Below are positions 45,685 to 56,612 of a DNA stretch of 64,000 nt, in pieces (within the stretch, counting starts at the first letter, position 1; each line of letters begins with the position of its first letter). Position numbers and translations under genes: made by a program. The DNA is taken from assembly GCA_012932865.1 (NCBI GenBank), contig SAXG01000005.1, positions 1,233,121 through 1,297,120 on the forward strand, in the 5' to 3' direction. Below the pieces are notes generated by a model. That model worked only from the letters and a program-made list of their open reading frames with translations, made no database searches and was not told the DNA's origin. The stretch is from Amylostereum areolatum (Eukaryota > Basidiomycota > Agaricomycetes > Russulales > Stereaceae).

Positions 45685-46472
45685 GCCCTGAGCCGCGAGC
45701 GTGAGTATCCTACTTGGGCGTCCTGTGAGGAAACTGCGACGGTTATGGAAGGTTATGGAGATAGAGAGTGCTTAGTTTAGACAAGATTGGAACGGATCTC
45801 GTGGCGTTGGCGCGGAGGGAGGGGACGAGCCGACTCAGCCGAAGGTCAATCAGGGCTTCCTTCAGGCTCTCCCTCGAGCTGCTTGTCGAGCACGAGCACG
45901 CTGCACCACTCACCCTTTTCTTTTCTTTCGTTTCTTCTCTTCTTTGCAAACGCGCAGGCTGGTATCTCGTGGTCTCACACCGTAGGAACCATCTTTGCCA
46001 ACGCCTCTTCGCCAACTCCTCGTGTTCCCCACGTTGCCAGCCCCTCCTTCGCATTTCTGATTTCGTCTCCCGCAATTGTGCTCCACCCCTCATTTCTCAT
46101 CCGGCAGTACCCTCGCCACCTCGTGTCTTGCGTGAGGTCGACAAATTGACCAATCATGCATCGTTTACGGTGAGTGCTTCGCGCTTTAGCCGATACTCCC
46201 GCGTTACACCGCACCGCGTTTATTATTGTCTCTTTCCACCACGTTCAACGCGACTTACACTGGCCTCTCTCTCTTCTACCCATCCTTCAGAAAGTGGTCC
46301 GACCCCAGGCGGAGTCAAGTATCCGACACTCTACGTTCATCTGCAACATCTCAACCTCCAGAGTCCGCCCCGGCCCTTCCGCTGACAAGCGACTTCCGTA
46401 CATCGCTCATTCTCCCCGAGTGCGTAGCAATATCATCTCCTCCGATATACATATACATATCTATATATCCTT
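45685..46472. other. Intergenic, leader of the Ser-rich gene
   Basis: No supported gene. CT-rich on the plus strand around 45900-46110, then a candidate non-coding or short first exon near 46155-46170 (ATGCATCG followed by GTGAGT), and an AT-rich run with TATA-like words at 46445-46470 directly before the chosen start. Confidence 0.4.
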
Positions 46473-49400
46473 ATGGGCAATCCTGTCAGTCTCTCGCGCC
46501 GGTTTACCCTCTTGCGTTCCTCAACAGGAGATCCTGTTCCCCTCGACGATCTCAGGAGCAGGTTCGAAGAACAGCGCGCACGCGGAGGCGAGAACCAGAT
46601 ATCCGAGGAGGAGGAAGATATGCTCCTGGCGACCCTCGAGCGCTTGCGAGCTAAAGCATCCATGTCTACCTCTTCCAGCACCACGAGTACTGGCGGAGAC
46701 TCCGGCTATCGGGCGTCGACGCGGTCCTCGGATACCACCACGGACTCCATGGCCTCTTCTCGGACATCCAGCAAGAGATACAGCAATAATCTGTTCGGCT
46801 CAGGTCGCTTTCGCGATTACACCTATGTCAGGAGTGTTGCACAGCAGCAACGGCAAGGAAGTGGTCGAAGCGCACTTTCTATATCGACGGCGTCCCCTTC
46901 AGGAAGCCCCCACAAGGGCTACATGGGCACGTTATCCGAGGGCGAATCTTCATCGACCACACAAGGATTGGAGGATCACAGAGAAGAAACTGCTACCGCG
47001 ACATTGCAGCGTACACTATCCAGAAGCTTGAACAGAGATCACATGCGTCGTGCGTCCATGGCCTTGGACGAAGTCATTCGAGAAATCGAGGAGGCTGAGG
47101 GAGTAGACGGAAGTGGAGATGACGAGGTGCTTGTGCCGCGAAGCCCTGTCGATGGACGAGTCGTGCGTATTTTTTCGGCTGTATGACAGTCTGGCGCTGA
47201 CGGGTATGTTTTCCAGAGATCCCAAGTCCCCGCTTCCGTATCTGGCTCAGGCTCAAGCTCTAGCGGCTACGAGACAGGAACGGCATTTTCTGCCGACCAC
47301 CCTGTCGCCGATACTGACGCCGCGCGTTCCACACCTTCACCTTACGCTCGTTCAGCCAACACTTCGCCCACACCACGGCTACCAGGATATATCCCCGGCA
47401 TGCCTCGCCCAATGACTCCCCGAGACTTCGGTTTCGAGTCCGACGATGCTTCCCCATCCAATTCGACTACCCCGCGCGCCACGTCCCCTCGCCTTCCAGG
47501 GAGTGACCGCACATCGCCTGTCCCCTTTGGTGCAGCGTCCACTCTCTTACGACGCGAATCAGGATCAACCGCACGTCAAGGGTCACCTCTGACATCCAGC
47601 TCCCAGTATTCCGCCCGTAACAACGGCAGGTACACTCCCGAGTCAGTGACTAGGAACGCTAGTAGCAACGGTCGATACACTCCCGACAACAGTTTGAAGA
47701 ACGTCAATGGTAGTGGTCGTCAAACCCCAGAGAGCCGATCCCACAACGGTGATGAATCATTCATGGACTTCGGCCCCTCTCTGGATTCATCTATCCTTGG
47801 TCGTCGCCGCCCTGCTTCCCCTATTCTCCCGAACACATATCAACCCATGACCGTGCCGTCTCGACCAAGTACGCCTTCGAACGTGACGTGGAAGATGCCT
47901 CCCGCAAGTCCTCAGTCGGTGTCCGGACACAGTCGCAATGGAAGCCTGGTGAGCTCTAGCGAATCCGGTGGACACACTCGAGCTCGGAGCGGAAGCAATT
48001 CTCAGTTCAGTCATGGACGGAACGACAGTGCCGTCAGTACCGATTCCTTTGCCCTCGACCGCTCTATGTCGACCACGTCCAATGTGGCCCGGTCTTTACG
48101 GTCTCCACCTTTACCAGACTCGCCATTCGTCGACGCGGGCAACTCCAGAGTCCCATCCACCGTCGTGCAGTCGGATGGTCGTCCGCCTTCAGCCATGTCT
48201 GGAGTTGAATTAGGATCTCCCTTGGCATTCACCAGTCGGACGCTGCGATCTCCAACCCCCACGCAATGCCTTCCTTCCTCCTCTCCCGTGTTTCCAGAAT
48301 TTGACCGGTCACCTGGCTCGAGGACCAACTCACGGGCAGGTCAACGTGTCTCGCGGCAGGCTGCTTCATCGTCGTTTTCGCTGAACCAGTCTTATCCCCT
48401 CTTGCTTTCTCCCATCGCGAACTCTTCACGGTCTTCATTGGAGTCGGCAGGTTCCAGTTATCATTCATGGGATGCAGAGCACAAGCAAGACCGCACAGTC
48501 GCCCTGTTTTCCGCTCTTGAACCCCAGCAACCGGCCTGGCATGACCTCTTGAGCACGGACAAGTCCAGCTCATCGGCATCGGGTGGAGACGCGGAAGAAG
48601 TTGTCCAGCAGTACGCTGGTCTATCGAAGGCGGATTTTGCCGCAATACAAGACAGGCTAGTGCTTGCGGCTCAGGTCAAATCAGAAGCGACGGAGACGCG
48701 GGATCGGAATAACTCCATCAGGCGCCGCAGGCCCTCGACATCGCAGTCTATGCATTCAAACAATGGGCGGGAGAGTGGAGTGAGGCCCTTTGGTTTCCAA
48801 TTCCCGTCACCCTACTAACACTGCCCTACAGCCCGCAGAACTGGTTGCTCCGGCCACGCCATCACGAGCGACGCAAGGTAATGTCTCAAAGGCCAGCGCC
48901 TTGCTGGAATCGGTCTTGGACAGTATAGCTTCGCCACGTGATGGAGGTCCTCTTGGTCCCTCGGGCGACCTGGCTCTTCGTACCCGTACAGACTCGGAGC
49001 TTTCCAGCCCTACCCGACGGAGGAGGGCAGCGTTGGCCGATGCCCTTTTTGGCAGTACCGAGTTCGAGAGCACCTTCGAGGTCACGGACTCTTTGGCGCA
49101 ACTGTCTCAACCTGATCAACTCGCCCACCCCGCGCAGGAGTCACTGCCAGCCCCCATCGTTCCTACCAGTGAGGTTGTGCCGGAGGGTGACCGCAAAACG
49201 CGCCATACCAGTGATGTCACTTCCCACACCCGACTCGGTACTTCTAATCTACCCTCGCAGTCTCTCCTTCCGTACTCTCCTTCAGCTTCCACCCCTGCCT
49301 TTTCGCAAGGGGACGACTCCGAGTTGGCCAGAGAAATCCAGCGACGTGCCGAGGCAGCTATGGCCGCACTTAAGAAGATTCCTTCGAATTCCAAGTTGAA

Positions 49401-51446
49401 CGAGAATGTAAACCCGATGCCGAAGAAAAAGATAACCCCAAGTCAGATATCCAGCCCCCGTCTTGTGTCGGCATCTACCAGTGTGGACACCATACCCCTT
49501 CGTCCTACTTCTTCTGAAGCGCAAAATCCATCCAAGTTGGGCTCACGGTTTAAAAAGCTTCGGGGTACCCTGCGCGCCAAACCAATGCCAACTGGTGAAG
49601 AAGTGACGCCCTACACTTTGGCAATGCCAACGACAGCCTTTCCGCAAACAGCTAACTATGATCATGCGTTCCTCAGTCCACTGCCGGCACTCCCCAGCTA
49701 CTGCCAGCGGTTTGGAGTCAGATAGGTTTAATGTTTCTGTCAGCACACCACCTGCGTCTGCTGGGCCAGGCCTGAAAGGCTTCATGTCTCGATTCCGCAA
49801 AAATCGTTCTTCAGAAGCTTCGGACAACGATCGTCGGCGTCATCCCCAAGTTTCGGCTCTTGTTCCAAATCCTTCGTCATCTTCCCAACTTCACATCTCG
49901 GTCGGCCAAGTGCGCTCAGCGCCCGCGGACAATATCTTTTTCCGTGGATTGTCGACCTCAGACTCCACCAACAGAATCAACGAGTCCTCCGCCCTCCGCG
50001 CCCGCAGGAGGTACGCGGACCTTTGAAACGAGCCAACCACCCCGGCCGAACACCGACGAAGCCGCTCTTAGACAACTGTTCGATGCTGCTTCTAATCTCG
50101 GGCTTGATCAAGCCGCCCTCAACGACCTCCTAGCACGGTCACCTTCTCTATCCACCCGATCAACTGGCGCACGACCCTCGAAACACGCTTCCGCCGCCAC
50201 GAGCCTTTCCCCCAGTTGGGTGGAAAGCACACGCGATAACCCCACACCTTCACGGGCTGTTTCTCCCAATATATCAATCAGTCGCCCCAGCATTGAACAA
50301 AAGTCGACGGCAGCGGCTGCTAATTTGGAGCCAACTCACAAACTCTCGGTGCGCAGGCAAATTCGCAAGAGCACGGTCCCAGAAAACTCCAGGAATACGA
50401 TCGTTCGCCGAACGTTAATCATACCTTCAGAGGCACGGCCATCCCTTGCACCTGAGCCAAGCTTGCCAAGTAGGAAGACGTCCACTCGGAGGCGGAGGTC
50501 CGCTAGTGCTGCCTCTGTACATTCACTTCACGATAGAGCGCCGACACCCCCTCCCCCCAGGTCTCCCACAGGGAGACGCTTCTCCATTGATTCATCGCCC
50601 CCTATGCCAGAGGTTCCGTCGTCTCTTATGGCCCACGCACATGCGGCAGCTACCTTAATGCCGCCGTCCCCCTTGCCGTTAGAAAAATCCAACTCAACAT
50701 ATGATTCCTTGTAAGCGCTTGATGTGTCTTACCGAGCGACGCTCACTGAACCTACCTTTAGGTACGATATGTACACTAACGACAGTAAGCCAACGGTCCT
50801 CACACCACCTGCGGAGGGCGTGTTCCCGGATGGCCTCGGCATGGATGCGTTGAACAACTTAGAGCCAGGTTCGGCGGTGGAGGTTCTTGAGATGGCAAAC
50901 GGCGAGACGATCTGGTGGGTCATTCATCGTCGTGGTCTCTTTTGGTCATAAGCTTATCGATGGTACCCGCGGGTCAGGTCGATTGTAAACGGCCTTCGGG
51001 ATGACGACACGGAGTCTTTCTATGGAAACCGGTCAAGTTTTGTCTCCGAATATTCCTTGCGCGATTCGAGCGACGGGGTGCAGTTGTTCTTCAAAGAACA
51101 CGGGCGCAAGTCGTCGAAAGATAGTGCCAGCTCTTTTCTGTCACGACGGAAAACGCATCAGGGGGGGCAGGGAGGCAGCAAGAGGCCAGAAACCAAGGTA
51201 TGGCAACATTGCTCCCTAACACGACGTCTACAAGCTTATGGGGTTTTTTTTCAGGTCTTCTTTAGTTCGTCGGCCCAGATTGGCCGTCTCATCGATAACT
51301 TGTCACAAGGAACGGACTCGGGCTCGTTCAACGTCGTCCCCACGAGTTCGCATACTGCAACCTCGTACCATTCTGAATCATCGGCTCATTGGACTGTAGA
51401 GGAGAGACTGGAACATATGCTGGGTTCCATGAACGGGTCGTCTTAA
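46473..51446 (+). CDS. Long Ser-rich disordered protein, function unknown
   Basis: Six exons: 46473-47162, 47217-48779, 48832-50710, 50762-50914, 50978-51197, 51255-51446; 4697 nt, 1564 aa after skipping two bases (near 49685-49700 and 49940-49965). The N-terminus is structured-looking (SLSRRFTLLRSSTGDPVPLD, then EEEEDMLLATLERLRAKA). Most of the rest is Ser/Pro/Arg-rich low complexity with SP/TP sites and a repeated NGRYTPE/D motif near 47610-47680. The C-terminal ~190 residues look conserved: GSAVEVLEMANGETIW, SIVNGLRDDDTESFYGNRSS, VQLFFKEHGRKSSK, VFFSSSAQIGRLIDNLSQGT, ERLEHMLGSM. No known domain recognised. Many phosphorylation-like sites suggest a cytoskeletal or signalling scaffold, which is speculation. 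The start was chosen at the first ATG after the AT-rich run. Confidence 0.7.
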
Positions 51447-51674
51447 CTATGCTTCGTCGATCTTTATTCCACGTATCCGTTCTTTTTTGGGTTTCGACAT
51501 GGTATGGACTCTGTCTTGTCTCTTTGCTAATCTCCCTCGTTTTCTTGCCGCCCAGTCTGCTTTCGTTGAATTTATTTACTCCTGCCTTAAAATACCACCG
51601 CGTATCAGTATGTCCTGCGATCTGATCCATATATACCAAGCATCCTCATCTGCACAAAAGACTACTTCGTAATC

Positions 51675-52497
51675 CTAGGCCGCCATTTGAGCGTTTCCAA
51701 TCCTGTCCATCCATCGGTTGATACACAACGAGAGCATAGCGTCGAGAAACAGTGGCTCGTGGAGAAAATTATAATAAAACGTCGCGTAGATTTCGCCGAT
51801 CGGGGACATCTCACGCCGAGTGCGATACATTCCGATTCGCACTCCTGAAGCGGTAGAGAGCTAGAGCCGGAAAAGGGTTAAGGGAAATCAGCCATCGCGG
51901 TCCGCAACATAAGAAGCAGAGGATCGACTTGAGAAGAAGAGGGCTGTTGCTCACGTCGTAAGAACCCGGACCACACCGTCTCCACGTGAACATGCCCTGC
52001 ACCCCGTCAGGACCTGCAGACCGAAATGCGCGAACACTGTGGTGGAGCGTATGAAGTGAGCATAGGTCCCATTCAGTACAATGTTGTACTTACCCTTGAG
52101 GATAGCCCTGCATGACCACCATGTCTCCCATGTGCATGTTACGCCCGCACACCGTCGCTGTACCGATGGCGGACCCTCCGAACCAACTGAACGTTGCGGT
52201 AGCCACGCCACCTATTTTATACACCTGAGAAATGCGGATACCGTGAGCATGCACAGTTTGTAAATGAAGTAGATGTCTGAGTCGATAGATAGAAAGCTGG
52301 CTACGCACGGTGGTGACGGTGTCGTAGACTCCAGGTGGGGTGTCGAAGGTAAGCCAAGTGTCGGGGGGATTGGTACCCATGATAATGCAGTCATGCCTCG
52401 GGTCTCCTGAGCCAAGGAAATGAACTTCGTACTGGGGTTGGGCATGGGGTGCAGCCGGTGGATTCACGACCTGCGGGGGCTGAAAATTATACGACAT
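51675..52497 (-). CDS. DUF6593-type protein
   Basis: Four exons: 52309-52497, 52094-52224, 51955-52036, 51675-51860; 588 nt, 195 aa. It shows the pattern of the Agaricomycete DUF6593 proteins: a nucleus of beta-strands (WLTFDTPPGVYDTVTTVYKI, ATATFSWFGGSAIGTATVCG) followed by FRSAGPDGVQGMFTWRR, matching the family's tFtgpDGrxYkWr-like core, then a C-terminal arm (IGMYRTRREMSPIGEIYA, HEPLFLDAMLSLC). Short N-terminal Pro-rich tail. The function of the family is unknown; members are numerous in mushroom genomes. A TATA box lies about 50 nt upstream. Confidence 0.7.
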
Positions 52498-53066
52498 CGA
52501 AAAAAGATAGAGGAGACGTTACGAACGGATCGACCGTAGACGAAGGCCTTTATATCGTGGCCGATCTCTTTTTTCTAGCTGCAGCCCGCTTCGCGAACTC
52601 TAGGGGGCGTAATATCGATAGGCGAAGACGGTGTGACGGACCATGCAGTGACTGTGAATGTGCGGACGGGGTCGATGTGGGACGGGTTCCCGAGGGGGGA
52701 CGGGAATGTGCCCTACAAATGAACGACAACTTCGCGCCATATTCTCGTCTCAAATCTAGAAAGAGGACTCAGCCGAAGTCCACAGTCCTCGAAAGAACCC
52801 CACAAACCATGAACAGTTGACTGGACTGGACTGCACTGGGGCCCGCCTGGATCATGGCCAGACTCGAGCCAAGCACGTCTCTCGAACACACGTTGAGGGT
52901 GATAGCACTTCTGACGACCACTTCACTCCGAGGAGCAGACGACAGTGACGAGATGAAGACTATGCATGAGATGACGAGATGGCATTGCAAAGATGACGCA
53001 CGACAACAGTTGTAGGAGACGCAGATGGCAGAAGAACTTGGGACCCGTCCCACCGGTGCTGTTTTT
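52498..53066. other. Intergenic, promoter of the DUF6593-type gene
   Basis: No supported gene. The part nearest 52498 is the promoter of the DUF6593-type gene; the remainder is the 3' flank of the BTB gene. Confidence 0.45.
52549..52554 (-). promoter_or_regulatory. TATA box of the DUF6593-type gene
   Basis: GATATAAAGG on the minus strand about 52 nt before the ATG at 52497; short leader. Confidence 0.45.
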
Positions 53067-54585
53067 TCAAGTACTGACCTTCCACAGCGGTTTCTTACGC
53101 AGTTTGCGGGTAACATGTACCACGCTTCCCGCCGCGCTAGCGCCCCCAAACGCCAGCACGACTGTCTCCTCCGCACCCGCACCCCGCGCCACCCCTCGTT
53201 TCCTGAATTCAATGGCGTCTTTTGCGAATTTGAATCTTGCTTGCTCGGAGCCTGCCGTGAGGTTGAATCAGCTTCGCCCGATGTTCAATTATACACTTTT
53301 CACGACACGGCACGTACCGATCTGGAAATCCGGCGATTCGACCGCTGCCTTGAAGAGGTCGAAAGGCACCCGCGCGAAGACCTTGAGGAGTATGTTGCGT
53401 CCACCCTGTGGGTTCTCATCCTGGACAATCCCTGGGGGTCTGTGGATGTCCAGTGCCGACGGCAATGCAACGACTAAGAAGTGGAAAACGTCGTCCCGAA
53501 GCTGTTGAGCGTATAGACCGAAGATAGACGAGGCCGGGTGGAAGTCTGGTGTTGTGGTACCGTCCGGTGAAGGAATCCTGCCTATGAAATCCAGCCACTC
53601 GTCGATGGTGTCGAGGGTGATGGAATGTCGGCAGGCGTCGTAGGCATAGGCACATAAGTCGTCCAGACCTCCGAGAAGACGGGCCGCCGCAAGAACGCCC
53701 CGCGCATTTTCGGGTCGGAGGAGACTGAGGGAAACAGATGAATAGAGATAACCCAACGCTGTGGCGTGGATCAGACAACGAGTAGGATGATCCGAGGGGA
53801 TGATGTGCGGATACCTATTGCAAAACCCTGCGTAACGGACCGACGGGTGATAGAGGGTGAAGGGTGAGTGGGTATACAGGGAGTGCGGGGGAAAAGAAGA
53901 ACGGACCTCCCGTGTAACCTCGGGTTCCTGCTCCAAGTCAACGTGTATAACACGCTGGCCACTCCCGCTGGGTGGGGATGTCGACATCAAGTGAACAAGG
54001 TATGGGGAACGGGACAAGATTATGGCGTGGAGCCGATACGAGTTTTGGTGCACATGCTACACATCGACGTGGATTAAAAATGTTGAGAGTGACGACAGAA
54101 GGATCGGAGACTCACTAGCAGGGTGTCCGCATAGTTCTACAGGCGCCCCCTGATCATGAATACAGAACAGGGTTCAAATACAGTAGTACTCACTCCGGCT
54201 TGAAAACCTGAGTCGTACAGGTGCCTGATAATATCCTCGTTGTGAATGATGTGTGGAGATCTGCAAGAAAGCGTGTTTAGCACGGTGGTCGTTCGACGGT
54301 TCACGGCAGAAACGCGATTCCTATGTTCTTTATGCAGTTCCGCACCCGACCAAGCAAACGAAGGAACAGGAAGTGTACAGATGGTATCAGCCGAATGATC
54401 AAAGTCACATACTGCGAGTACGAGCTAGCGACACTGGTGCCATTCGACGCGAAACCCGACAAGCTTTGTTCTGGTCCCGGAGGTGTGAATGGCACGGCCG
54501 GAGAGGTGGGTCCGCGAGATATCCTTCCGTTACTTGGACCCGGGTGACCGTTGGTCTCGATCGTGTGAGATGTTGTAGCAGCCAT
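53067..54585 (-). CDS. BTB/POZ-domain protein, one frame break near exon 2
   Basis: Seven exons: 54409-54585, 54194-54260, 54116-54136, 53907-54056, 53815-53827, 53318-53758, 53067-53251; 1054 nt (one over a multiple of three), about 350 aa. The N-terminal tail (SHTIETNGHPGPSNGRISRG) precedes a BTB fold: EDIIRHLYDSGFQAG, NYADTLLHVHQNSYRLHAII, LSRSPYLVHLMSTSPPSG, EPEVTREGFAIALGYLYSS. A helical BACK-like part follows (ENARGVLAAARLLGGLDDLC, DDVFHFLVVALPSALDIH, VPFDLFKAAVESPDFQIG) and a basic end (HVTRKLRKKPLWK). The exon 53815-53827 is only 13 nt and supplies GFAI. The exon 1-exon 2 junction is off by one base, consistent with an extra base near 54250-54260. Likely an adaptor (e.g. for a cullin-3 ligase), but no partner is evident. 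Confidence 0.78.
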
Positions 54586-54835
54586 GTGAGTATAGCTCTT
54601 CGGAGAATATGGAAAGTAGAAAGGAGTGTGTAGGACGCGTTCAGCAAAGCGGAGGAGAGGGACTGAGCTCTCGTCGCCTCCACCGGATACGTGACAATGC
54701 GCGTTGGACCCGTTCGTCACACGGTCACCCTGGTAATGCAGTTACTTTTCCGTGACTAGATGTCACTCTCGAGTCTTAAGATCGATACCGATGAAGGAGG
54801 AAGGTAAGAGAAATTCGTATTGTACATGCTTAAGG

Positions 54836-55829
54836 CTACCTGCTAGTGCACCACATAGCCAGATCTTCCAACTTCATGACGGTCCCATATTTCTGTACCG
54901 ACATATCCACAAAATCCGACATGAGGTTGTTGACAATCCCATCTACGTGCGCGCCCGGACCACGTAACGGTGGGTAGGCAGGCGGTGGTTTGATGTATTC
55001 TCCCGGTCTCGCCAACTGTTGGAGTGATATTTTGAGAATCGTGAAAGGCAAAGAGCCGGGGAAGCTCCAGTGTTTGTACCACGGACCGAAGCCTTGGCTC
55101 ACCATATGTGATCTGTCTGATGCGAAGTGCTGTATGCATGTTTGGCTAGGTACGACTCTAAACAGACTGACATCATAAGTAAGGTTCGTCAGGTCAGTAA
55201 CAGCCCAACGAAGCGAACGAGGCCGACCTTCTGTATTCCTCTGGCAATGTCTGCCCTAGAAGGCAAGTCTTCGTCAGGTAATCTGGATACACGAAGTACC
55301 ATAAGCACAGTTTGCGAGCGTCAAGGAGAAGAACTCGCCTTGTGCGGCACAAGGGATGGGTGATAGGCTGTCAAAGTCGTATATCCATGTACCAGTAGAT
55401 CGGTCGTCTGTCCCGTGAACGTCGCCCTCCCCCAACGCGTGGCATCTCGGGCGCAAGGCCAAAAAGACATGGTAGTCCCACACCACCGCTCCTCCTGGGT
55501 TGCCACCAATAGAAGCCTTTTGGTTCCATAACGCGATCTACAGCCAGGGGGTCGCCGTATACATAGATCGACCCTCGGAACACCTGGACAGGACTCACCG
55601 TCTTCGTGGGATTCGAAACGAAGATAACGAAGACATCCCAGTGGCAGGTGACCGCGTTAGTCTCCTCGAAAGTTTGCGCCAAGATATACGCATTCTCTTC
55701 GCAGTAGAACTGTGTGTGCAGGGAATGCGGAGAAATGGCTGGGGGAACCGGAAGTGCATCGACTAGGTCAAAATGCGTCGCCTCTGCTTGTATGTCGTCC
55801 GGGGTGTAAGACCGCATACGTTCGGACAT
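54836..55829 (-). CDS. NTAQ1: Protein N-terminal glutamine amidohydrolase
   Basis: Five exons: 55599-55829, 55339-55516, 55228-55282, 55103-55166, 54836-55015; 708 nt, 235 aa, in frame. It converts N-terminal Gln to Glu on proteins, a step of the Arg/N-degron pathway. The Cys-His-Asp triad is visible: Cys43 in TQFYCEENAY, His93 in VVWDYHVFLAL, Asp124 in TWIYDFDSLSPIPC. Other family words: VFVIFVSNPTKT, HFASDRSHM, and the Pro-rich YIKPPPAYPPL near the end. The length fits the family (about 200-230 aa). Intron 55283-55338 begins with GC (GCGAGT); no GT nearby restores the frame. Confidence 0.88.
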
Positions 55830-56237
55830 CGCGCTATTGCATGTACTTATACCGAACGTGAACGTTTGAACGTTGAAACGATTATGACTGACTCGACGAC
55901 TGTGCGAATCGCAAGAGATAACCGTTGATTCAAACTCAGCGAACGGCGATAACCGAGACGTAGATCTGATGAAAATTCCGTTCCGAACCATCTCGTGCCG
56001 ACCGCCCAACCACTTCACGATCTCGATTCTCTGCCCTCGACGGGGCCGGAACGCGTTACGCTGACTCCACCAGCTTCGACGCCGTTATCTTCAAGAAAAC
56101 AGAAAAGATGTGCTATGGTACAGATGATGCTCCTGGTCAGACCCGGTGATCAGCACGTCGGCCCCAAAAGGTGACACCACTATACCCACCTGGACGAGAA
56201 AGTGTGGGGTATCCTAGGGGAATATGGCGCGGACAAT
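55830..56237. other. Intergenic, promoter of NTAQ1
   Basis: No supported coding signal. The NTAQ1 frame is open upstream, but its first 60 codons look random. Confidence 0.45.
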
Positions 56238-56612
56238 TCACTTGGTGCTCCATGTCTGCGCCCGCTTCTTCTTCGATAGAATGTCTTCGAGGTCGGGGGT
56301 CGCACGACGGTCGGGGGTGTACATGACGAAGATGCCTTTGGAGGAAGTGGTGGGGTGGTGGCCGGAGGATGTGGGGGATGATGGTGAAGGTGATGCGTGG
56401 TGCGGATGTGGTGCTGCCGGCGAGGTCATCGACTGTGAGGTGGGCAGTGATGATGGGTGGGTCGGTGCATGCGCGAAGGTGCTGTGGGCGTGTGGGATTG
56501 GGCGCGGATATTTGGAGGGCATCGGTGGGCTGGGCATGACACCGTTGGTGTTCGTGAACGGGTGGGCGGCGAAGGGGTCGAAAGACGCGAGGAGGGACTG
56601 AGGCTGGGTCAT
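56238..56612 (-). CDS. Small protein with Pro/Ser-rich body and basic C-terminal motif
   Basis: A single exon of 124 codons plus stop. The body is Pro/Ser/His-rich and probably disordered. The C-terminus is distinct: IFVMYTPDRRATPDLEDILS followed by KKKRAQTW. I have an impression of similar short acidic-basic ends (PDLEDIL-KKK) in other small mushroom proteins, without being able to check. A CTATAAC word about 80 nt upstream could be a TATA box. Function unknown. Confidence 0.5.
   Translation of the reverse strand: MTQPQSLLASFDPFAAHPFTNTNGVMPSPPMPSKYPRPIPHAHSTFAHAPTHPSSLPTSQSMTSPAAPHPHHASPSPSSPTSSGHHPTTSSKGIFVMYTPDRRATPDLEDILSKKKRAQTWSTK

Noticed and set aside
48790..49725. Separate gene starting at 48790
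   Set aside because: The frame is the continuation of the Ser-rich gene after the intron 48780-48831; its ATG lies inside that intron.
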